A DNA stretch of 64,000 nt from the NCBI GenBank assembly GCA_032164245.1, contig JAVMKO010000002.1, forward strand, positions 181,170,920 through 181,234,919. Reading direction: 5' to 3'. Origin of the DNA: Sternotherus odoratus. Its lineage: Eukaryota > Chordata > Testudines > Kinosternidae. Of this stretch, positions 57,780 to 64,000 are shown piece by piece. The notes beneath the pieces were generated by a model. It ran no database searches. It worked only from the letters and a program-made list of their open reading frames with translations, and was not told the origin of the DNA. The translations under genes and the position numbers were made by a program. How positions within the stretch are numbered: the stretch's first letter is position 1; each line of letters begins with the position of its first letter.

Positions 57780-58125
57780 GCGGACTCAACGGGCCTGAGA
57801 CGGCGCCGGAGTGAACGGTGCTGGTGCCGGCGGCTGTTGCCCTGAACGCTCCCTCACGGGATGCTGTTCTACGGGCGGCACCAGACTCAACGGGGCCTGA
57901 AATGGAGCCGGAGTCAACGGTGCCGGTGCCTGTTGCCCTGAACGCTCCCTCACGGGATGCTGTTCTACAGGCGGCACCCGACTCAACGGGGCCTGAAACG
58001 GCGCTGGAGTCCACAGTGCCAGTGCCGGCGGCTGTTGCCCTGAACGCTCCCTCACGGGATGCAGTTCTACGGGCGGCACCGGACTCAACGGGGCCTGAAA
58101 CAGTGCTGGAGTCCACGGCGGTTTG
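57780..58125 (-). repeat. Tandem repeat of about 100-120 bp in the DIRS gag region
   Basis: Three copies of a unit contain GCCCTGAACGCTCCCTCACGGGATGC and GGCGGCACC..ACTCAACGGGGCCTGAAA. On the minus strand it is open and would encode repeats of ESGAARRTASREGAFRAT. Just left of it (57225-57640) lie shorter GGTGCCGGGA-type units. The open frame suggests the repeat may once have been part of the protein, but that is inference. Confidence 0.8.
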
Positions 58126-58592
58126 GCGGATGCCGCCTTGGAGCGGGTCCCGGTGCCTCACCCGAGTCCGTTGCAGGAGCGAGGGTCAACTCCATGAGGG
58201 GCTGTCGGAGGCGATACTCTGTCTTTCCGGTGCGCGGCTTAAGTCTTCACTTGTCCACCAGATGAGAGTCGCCCAGGCACTTAAACAGTTAAAATGTGAG
58301 TAGCCCCCAGGCATAGGCTACCCACACTGTGCAGGGGGGGGGGCGGAGGGGGGGGGCTTTGAAACCCTGAGTTTAGGGAGGCATAAAGCCCCAGGCCGCA
58401 GGGGAAAACTCCCTGCCATTAACAACTATTTACAACACGTAACTAAACTACTTAACAACAAAGAACCACTAATGACTAACTATCAATACTACAAAGCTAG
58501 GAGAAAGGAGATCGCTAAAGAGCAGAGCTCCAATGTTCTGACAACCAGCGCAGGCGGTAAAAAGGAACAGAGGTGGGGGCTGGGTCCCAGGG

Positions 58593-58600
58593 GTATTTAT
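58593..58600 (-). promoter_or_regulatory. TATA-like box in the DIRS terminal repeat
   Basis: Read on the element's coding strand, GCATAAATACCCC lies about 145 bases inside the 5' end, upstream of gag. The same sequence lies in the other terminal repeat near 53268. It is a plausible start site for transcription by inference only. Confidence 0.4.
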
Positions 58601-59055
58601 GCGGCACCATAACGGCGCCACTCCAGGGGGCTCCCTGGTCGACCCAGCCTGTAGCTAGGGGAAAAATCTTCCCGGCAACTGTGCCCGCGGCGCGTGCACA
58701 ACCTACATGGAATGCATATGAGCAATCACTCGAAGAAGAAAACTGGGTTTGTTTAATCTAGGGAAGAGAGGACGGAGTGGAAGGGGGGGCACATATGATA
58801 ACAGTCTTCAAGCACATAAAAGGTTGTTATAAAGAGGAGGATGATAAATTGTTCTCCTTATTCATGCAGGAAAGGACAAAAAGTAATGGTCTTAAATTGC
58901 AACAAGGAAGATTAAGTTTATACATTAGGAAAAACTTTCTAACTGTAAGGGTAGTTAAGCACTGGAACAAATTACCTAAAGAGATTGTGGAATCTCTGTT
59001 ACTGGAGGTTTTAAAAAACAGGTTAGACAAAAAATCTGTTAGGGATGATCTAGAT

Positions 59056-60282
59056 CAGGGGTTCTGTGGCGGGGTGACCACCCACCCCCTACCAGAAGGG
59101 GCTTGGAAAAGCCCCAAAAGGGGTTTGAAATAGCCTGGAAGGGGGTTAAGGCTGGGAGCCAGCAGGCTTTGCCTGATTGGGCATTAGGCCCAGCTGGGCG
59201 GCCACGCCCCAAACACTCCCAGCCAGGATATAAGGGCTGGGAGGCAGAGAGTCTCCTTGGTAGCCAGAGGGAGAAACAGTCTCCTCTGCACTCAGAGGGA
59301 GACAGGCCTAGCTGCAGGAGCTGAGCCAGGTACCTGGGTTAGGGCAGAGCTGGGGCAGGGCAGAAGGAGCTGGGTGGGCTCTAGCCACGAGTCCCAGGCC
59401 TCCGGGCCTGATACAAGGTCCGACCCAGAACTACCAGGGTTGCAGGGGGCAGCCTAGGGCTAGAGATAGCAGCAGCAGGCCAACCCTCCTTGCCTGTGAT
59501 GAGAAGCCATGATACTGCAGTCCGCCCCAGTGAGCGGGGGCAAGTGGTGACTGACAGTGGCACACTCTGAGGCGAGGTGGGAATAGGGGGTAGAGGGTTC
59601 CCCTGGGGAGGGGAGACCCTCACACCAAAGGGGGTACTGCAGGGGTGCAGCCCCCACAGCTGGAGGGCACCGGGGTCCGGGAGGGACACGGGGCCAGCAA
59701 AGGAGCGGGGCATCAACCTGCGGAGGGCGCTCTGGACGCTATACGAGCTGATTCCCCAGACGACCAGCGGGAGGTGCCGCGGGGGTGAGTAAGGACCCCG
59801 TTACAGGTTCTCAACCTTTTTCTTTCAGAGGCCCCACTCAACATGCTATAAAAACCACAGGGCCCAGGCGGAGGGGAGGAGGGTGTCCCGAAGCCCCCCT
59901 GAAAGGTCTCGCAGCCCCAAAGGGGGCCGCAGACCCCCAGTAGAGAACCAACAGTCTAGATAATATATAATTCAATTGCACTGAAGGTCCTTCCAGTCTT
60001 CCAGGAAGGCAGGACCACCTCCACCCCCAACTCATCTCATCAGGCCACCCAGCCTGTCAGGGATGTGTGTATTGGGGGTTCAGCTCAAAAAGTTTGAAAA
60101 CTGCTCAGGGTGCAGGGAAGGCATACCTAGGGGTTATGTGTGGGCACCTGAGTAGCTCAGGGTGCAGGGACGGGGTAGCTAGGGCTTTGGGTTTTCAGCC
60201 CTGCGGCAGGGGGAGGAAGGGGTACTCTGGCTTGGGCTCTGGGTTTCTGCCACGGGGGTACTGCAGCCCCCCAAAACCGCTG
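59056..60282. mobile_element. hAT-like element(s) in CR1, partly duplicated
   Basis: It starts CAGGGGTTCTCAACCTTTTT (interrupted by the solo LTR) and ends AAAACCGCTG. The flanks ATCTAGAT (59048-59055) and GTCTAGAT (60283-60290) match at seven of eight bases. Inside, at 59939-59953, another hAT end (GTAGAGAACCAACA) is followed by GTCTAGATAATATATAATTC and a second copy of the CR1 tail up to about 59998. So the hAT end plus its CR1 flank occurs twice, as if duplicated in tandem. Confidence 0.7.
59065..59805 (+). mobile_element. Solo LTR inside the hAT, 741 bp
   Basis: It begins TGTGGCGGGGTGACC and ends GGACCCCGTTACA, with GGTTC duplicated at 59060-59064 and 59806-59810. Joining the flanks restores CAGGGGTTCTCAACC, the normal hAT start, which proves the insertion. 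A TATA-like GATATAAGGGC is at 59227-59237. TG...CA ends and a 5-bp duplication fit an LTR of a gypsy/ERV type element; no internal sequence remains. Confidence 0.88.
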
Positions 60283-60379
60283 GTCTAGATAATACTTAGT
60301 TCAATTGTACTGAAGGGGACTGAACCAGACCAGATGACCTACCAAGGTCCCTTCCAGTCCTCCATTTCTAATTCATATG

Positions 60380-60830
60380 GTTAATACACACTGGCGCCTA
60401 AGACCGAAATAATATTTTATTATGTCTGTCAGTTGCATTAAAAATAAGCCTATTTATTAAAGGAGGGAATCAACAGCCAACGGACACAGCTTAAGATGAA
60501 ATACTAACTGAAAGGTCAAAACTAGTGCTACTGCTTTAAAGGCCATTCGAAAAATCTGAAGTAAAAATCTTCATAAATGAAACACTGTATAAATGTAAAG
60601 AATCACTATTAAGCTAAATTCATTGGAATATTCCTTTATGCTGAGGATCCTACTCCCATTCAGGGTTAGATGACATCCAGCAAACAACACCCCATTTTGT
60701 CCAGCTCTCATCTGACAAAATGTCAACGGTCACTTAAAACTATAGTTGATTTATGATTATATAATTTGTGTGGGAGGGTGGGGGTGGTTTTGCTAATTTT
60801 TTTTGTTTGTTAATTGATGCATTTGTTAAG
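60380..60830. other. Stretch without recognisable features
   Basis: AT-rich sequence right of the CR1; nothing recognised. Confidence 0.5.
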
Positions 60831-60834
60831 CTCT

Positions 60835-61105
60835 AGTCTCTGAAACTGGTCTTCAAAGTGGGGTGCTCGCACTCCAAGGGAGGTGTGAGATCCCCCACAG
60901 GGGGGTGCGGTGTCCCAGTGCTGCTGCAGGATTGGCCCCGGGACACTGCCAAAATCAGGAGGATTCTATCTATGTCCTGCCGAAATGCTGCCAAAAGCAG
61001 AAGCTTTGTATTCGGCAGCATTTCGGCGGACAACCCTCCAGACCGCAAGAGGACTTGGGAAAGCAGAAGGGGGCCGCAGACGGAAATGTTTGAGAGATGC
61101 TGCTT
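60835..61105. mobile_element. Decayed hAT-like MITE
   Basis: AAACTGGTCTTCAAAGTGGGGTGC at the left and ATGTTTGAGAGATGCTGC at the right resemble the ends of the hAT MITEs elsewhere in the window, and the inside has CCGAAATGCTGCC and its inverse GGCAGCATTTCGG. Ends and target duplication are not clear. Confidence 0.55.
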
Positions 61106-61109
61106 TAAA

Positions 61110-63215
61110 ACATTATACAACTTGCTACTGCCTAAAGCTCAAAATGAAACATTTGGAATAGTGTAACAAGGTGTATAAAATCCTAGTGGTTTATATTATA
61201 ACTACGATTACTAGATAGTAGGTGCGGAGAACATTAAAAAATGACAGATGACAAATACTGAATTAAGTTTCAGTATCTTTGGTGTCCATTATATTGAATA
61301 CAAAGTTTATGTATTACTTTGGGATAGGATGAAACTTCTCTGGGGGGAAATGTGGCCAAAGTGAACCTGGGGAAGTGTCATGCGTTTCCAACGGTTTCTT
61401 TTAAACAAAGTGCCAGGCAAAAGGGAACTTTTGAGACCAAGTGAAGTGAGTTTCCTAGGAAACACTTGGAAGAAGGTGAAAGCAAATTCTCACATCTGAA
61501 CCCAGCCTTTTGATGCTGCACCCTTAGGAGAGAACCAGTAACTGCTGATTACCTAGTCACAGAAACAGAGAATCAAAAACCCAAGCTGTTTAAATGAGAG
61601 AGACTGACATATTCATTCTGGTTCTGAGCTGTTATAAACTTGTAACCACCGGGGGGAAAAAGAGAGGGTGGGAGGGAAACTTTTGTGGGATTTGTTGGAG
61701 TTAAGGGATGATCTTCGGTAAGTTTATTAGCATGCATGTAGGTTATTTTATAGTTTCTAATGCTTTCACCTTAACAATAAATGTGCTTGCTTAGAAAAAG
61801 CTGTGTGGCAACTGTTTATAGCCTCTGAAGAGTAAGCAAATCAGAGATGCTGGCCATTTAGGTCACCTGGGAATAACACAGTGTAGGCAAGAACACAGTG
61901 TAGGCAAGAAATAGTGCAGCCTGGAAAAATCCCAGTAAAGAGTGAAAGAGATAAGGGGATCCAGGTGCAGCTGCCCTGAACTGTGACAAGGCCCATCTAG
62001 TCCAGTATCCTATGTCTGATGGTGGCCTGCACAAGAGGCTTCAGGAATATGGACCAAGAATCGCAGAGGTAGCAAATGTGAGATAAGCTACCCACTATAT
62101 TCGGTCTCATGGTAACCAAGAAAGGGATTGTTTATTTTCTATGATTGTTCAATGCTCAGCACAATGGGGCCACAATCCTCATCGGGATCATTCATAATAG
62201 AAATATTCACTACTACTCCTAATAAACAGTTGTATTTGAGATCCAAATCTATTTAATTATAAAGATCCTGATCCAATGCCGATTGACATCAATGGGAGCC
62301 TTTGAACTGGCTTCAATGGATCAGCTTAAAAAGAAGAACCAATACATACACTAAATATATGTTTTAAAATAGGATTATTTCATTTGCTTCTTTTACATAG
62401 ATAGTTTAATCTCTCTAGGTACTATACCACAAACACCATTGTGGTATCTGGGGATGCACATAGCAAGACAGTTTAGTATCTCTTCTGATCTTAGAAGGTT
62501 TTACAGCTTACCAGAAACTACTGTGTTTTCTGCCAAACTTCTTTTAATTCAAAATAAAGATTATGGATCCTTTTTTAAAAAAAATACATACATTATGCAA
62601 CTTAGGTTCCTAACAGTATGCATTTAAGAATTCATTTTCAAAGCTTTTGCTGCAAGTTTTCTGGTATGTGATTCCATAAAACTTTTGTACCAAAATAGGA
62701 ATGAAATAACTTTTGTAGCTAGTGAAACAAAACCACAAAATATCTCTATGTGGTATTATACAGTATACTTTGAAATATTGTAAGTATCACACACACACAT
62801 ACATCTGCCTATGGAGTTCTCCTTTGATGTTGCATGCTCATGCCATTATAAAATATACCCTTTCTATTTTAAGAGTGTATCTTTCCTCTGAGCCCAGCTA
62901 CATGCATACCATGGAAAAAACATACAAAAGTTGAAAGTTGGTATGATCATGGTGCCAGTGACCACAACCTCCAAGCGTACCTCTAACCTCACACTTGATA
63001 ATGTCCTACGTGGGAAGGGCAGAACCTTCCTGTGGATTTGCTTCCCACAATCCCCCACCACACACACCATAAAGCTGAACTACTGTGGTTGCACCTGGGG
63101 TCCTTACATGGACCCTGGAATCATGAGTGTAATTCATTCCAAATGTTGCTTGAAATACTCAGTGCTGAAGATTAAGCACAACACTATACCCATAATTACA
63201 GAAAATCAAAAGCTA
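61110..63215. other. Stretch with possible repeat fragments
   Basis: At 61380-61985 the sequence has LTR-like features (AATAAA at 61778, then GTGCTTGCTTAGAAAAAGCTGTGTGGCAAC), but no ends can be set. At 61988-62050 the phrase GGCCCATCTAGTCCAGTATCC is one I associate with a reptile repeat. At 62264-62330 GATCCTGATCCAATGCC...TCAATGGGAGCC also looks repetitive. No gene is recognised; the frame at 62931-63254 has no motif. Confidence 0.4.
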
Positions 63216-63216
63216 C

Positions 63217-63709
63217 TGTTAGGACCGGAAGACATTGTAACGGGCAACCACTAGGAAGCGCAGTTACGCTTCTGAGTCAACTCCAGGAGAGTGCATAATG
63301 ATTGTATTAGTCTGAGAATGACCTTCTTGTTATCTGTGTGTTTAGGAACCAGTTCCCAGCTGCATGAGTGTTTACCCTGTCTGTGTGAGAACGAATGCGT
63401 GGGAAACCAAATAGGGAAACTAAGGCAGGACTGTGTAACCAACAAGGGCTGACCAATCAGTTTGTTGCTTGCTATTAATGAGATGAGTATGTATGAGATG
63501 CAAATGAGCATGGGTATATCTGTGCTGACATACCTCTTTGGGTTGGGCTTCCTCCTTGAGCTTCTCTAGACATCGCCCGGGTGTGTCAGTCATCTTGTAT
63601 TGCGGCTGTGCTGGCAGATAAGCCCCCCAGCACGAAATGCTGCCCCCTCCAATAAACTCACCACTTTCCAACTAGCCACCTGTGTGAGGCCTCGTTTCTC
63701 CCTGCAACA
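63217..63709 (+). mobile_element. 5' LTR of an endogenous retrovirus
   Basis: It begins TGTTAGGACCGGAAG and ends CTCCCTGCAACA, giving TGTT...AACA ends. An octamer-like ATGCAAAT lies at 63498-63505 and AATAAA at 63651-63656, followed by a short R/U5. It is followed by a primer-site-like sequence and leader, so it is the 5' LTR of an element that extends past the window, not a solo LTR. The exact left end is uncertain (TGTAACGGGC at 63236 is an alternative). Confidence 0.7.
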
Positions 63710-63710
63710 A

Positions 63711-64000
63711 TGGCGCAGCGAGCAGGGTGGGGCAGACGACCCCCACAGGTGGCCGAAGGCAGGGGAAGTAAGGCAGCGGCTGCCGACCTGGCAGCGCAGA
63801 CCAGGATGGGCCCCGGTGGAGCGATGGGGGGGCCGGCTGTGCATGTGAGTGCCGGTCGTGAGCCAGCTGGTGGTCTGGGACGGAGCGGCGCGCTATCGGT
63901 GAGTGCCATGGCTGTGTCTACCTGGCTCTGAGCCCAGGAAGGGAGTCTCTGCGGCGGCAGAGGCTCTAGAAAGTAGAAAGCAGGATCGGTCCCAGGTGAG
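63711..64000 (+). mobile_element. Retroviral leader with primer-site-like sequence, partial
   Basis: One base after the LTR end comes TGGCGCAGCGAGCAGGGT, in the place of a tRNA primer binding site, which starts TGG. I cannot match it confidently to a tRNA; the GGCGCAG start is similar to some Ser-type sites. The GC-rich leader runs to the window edge, ending CAGGTGAG (63993-64000), which could be the major splice donor. No gag start is visible yet. Confidence 0.6.

Larger units (their letters stand above)
53109..58743 (-). mobile_element. DIRS1-like tyrosine-recombinase retrotransposon, 5.6 kb
   Basis: The element has inverted terminal repeats (left about 53109-53310, right about 58562-58743) sharing GTTGTGCACGCG through CCCCTGGGACCCAGCCCCC. 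Their outermost bases differ: GAGGTTACTTACCTG left and, read inward from the right, GTTTTCTTCTTCGAG. An internal complementary region at 53351-53452 is the inverse of the left tip joined to the inverse of the right tip. Split-tip repeats plus such a region define DIRS-type elements, which integrate by a tyrosine recombinase through a circular form. Coding on the minus strand runs gag, RT, RNase H, recombinase. There is no target duplication; AAAC is shared at both junctions with the CR1. Multiple stops, frameshifts and an RT deletion make it inactive. Confidence 0.9.
52605..60378 (+). mobile_element. CR1 LINE split by a DIRS element and a hAT
   Basis: The left part (52605-53108) translates in pieces to FTDNTKLGGVANPVDN, the RT segment with the catalytic Asp pair now Asp-Asn, and to later ORF2 pieces with many stops. 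After the DIRS element it resumes at 58744 (GLFNLGKRGRSGR, then ITVFKHIKGCYKEEDDKLFS, KNFLTVRVVKHWNKLPKEIVES) to 59055. The tail lies beyond the hAT at 60283-60378 (AGATGACCTACCAAGGTCCC). It is 5' truncated. The part from 58777 on is open for 118 codons and less decayed than the left part suggests. Confidence 0.88.

Noticed and set aside
57780..58125. Possible CRISPR-like array
   Set aside because: Units are contiguous tandem repeats of about 100-120 bp without unique spacers, inside a eukaryotic retrotransposon.
1..64000. tRNA, rRNA or other structural RNA genes
   Set aside because: No cloverleaf with intact A and B boxes or other RNA signature was found apart from decayed MIR SINEs.

Overview
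This is a window of non-avian vertebrate nuclear DNA, most likely a turtle and less likely another non-avian sauropsid. It has no intact cellular gene and no RNA gene that I can support. The long AT-rich stretches look like intron or intergenic DNA. They are interrupted by CR1 LINEs, old MIR SINEs, Penelope/Neptune fragments, hAT, Harbinger-like and Tigger-like DNA transposons, an RTE-type LINE, a DIRS1-type tyrosine-recombinase retrotransposon and several LTRs. The species call rests on this repeat mixture, not on a diagnostic gene.

Layout. 1-20 kb: mostly unique AT-rich sequence with a 795-bp Harbinger-like element (2712-3506), hAT elements (7887-8182, 13506-13903, 15445-15756), a CR1 tail, a MIR and a compound MITE (16565-17234). 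20480-22360: a hAT-like element with a perfect 8-bp target duplication that carries, on the minus strand, the start codon, pseudosubstrate, half C1 domain and splice donor of a conventional protein kinase C, closest to PKC-gamma. 22.4-30 kb: unique sequence, one more hAT (25106-25901), a MIR and one candidate exon of unknown identity (29173-29286, minus). 30-31 kb: CR1 tail. 31.5-32.8 kb: decayed jockey/I-group-like reverse transcriptase on the minus strand.

32.8-40.07 kb is a nested stack. A CR1 was hit by an RTE-type LINE (34497-38693, 13-bp duplication), which was hit by a Harbinger-like element (36432-37478, TTA duplication). A small MITE (39386-39652) also entered the CR1. 41.8-44.5 kb is a second stack: a Penelope-like element split by a 1.94-kb solo LTR (4-bp CAAT duplication) and by a MITE. 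49.4-51.8 kb holds two Tigger-like elements. 52.6-60.4 kb is a third stack: a CR1 split by a 5.6-kb DIRS element (minus strand, inverted repeats, internal complementary region) and by a hAT that itself contains a solo LTR. The right edge (63217-64000) is the 5' LTR and leader of an endogenous retrovirus that runs out of the window.

Nothing here works together as a pathway. The sequence records successive insertions whose order can be read from nesting and target duplications. The most unusual item is the kinase exon carried inside a DNA transposon.
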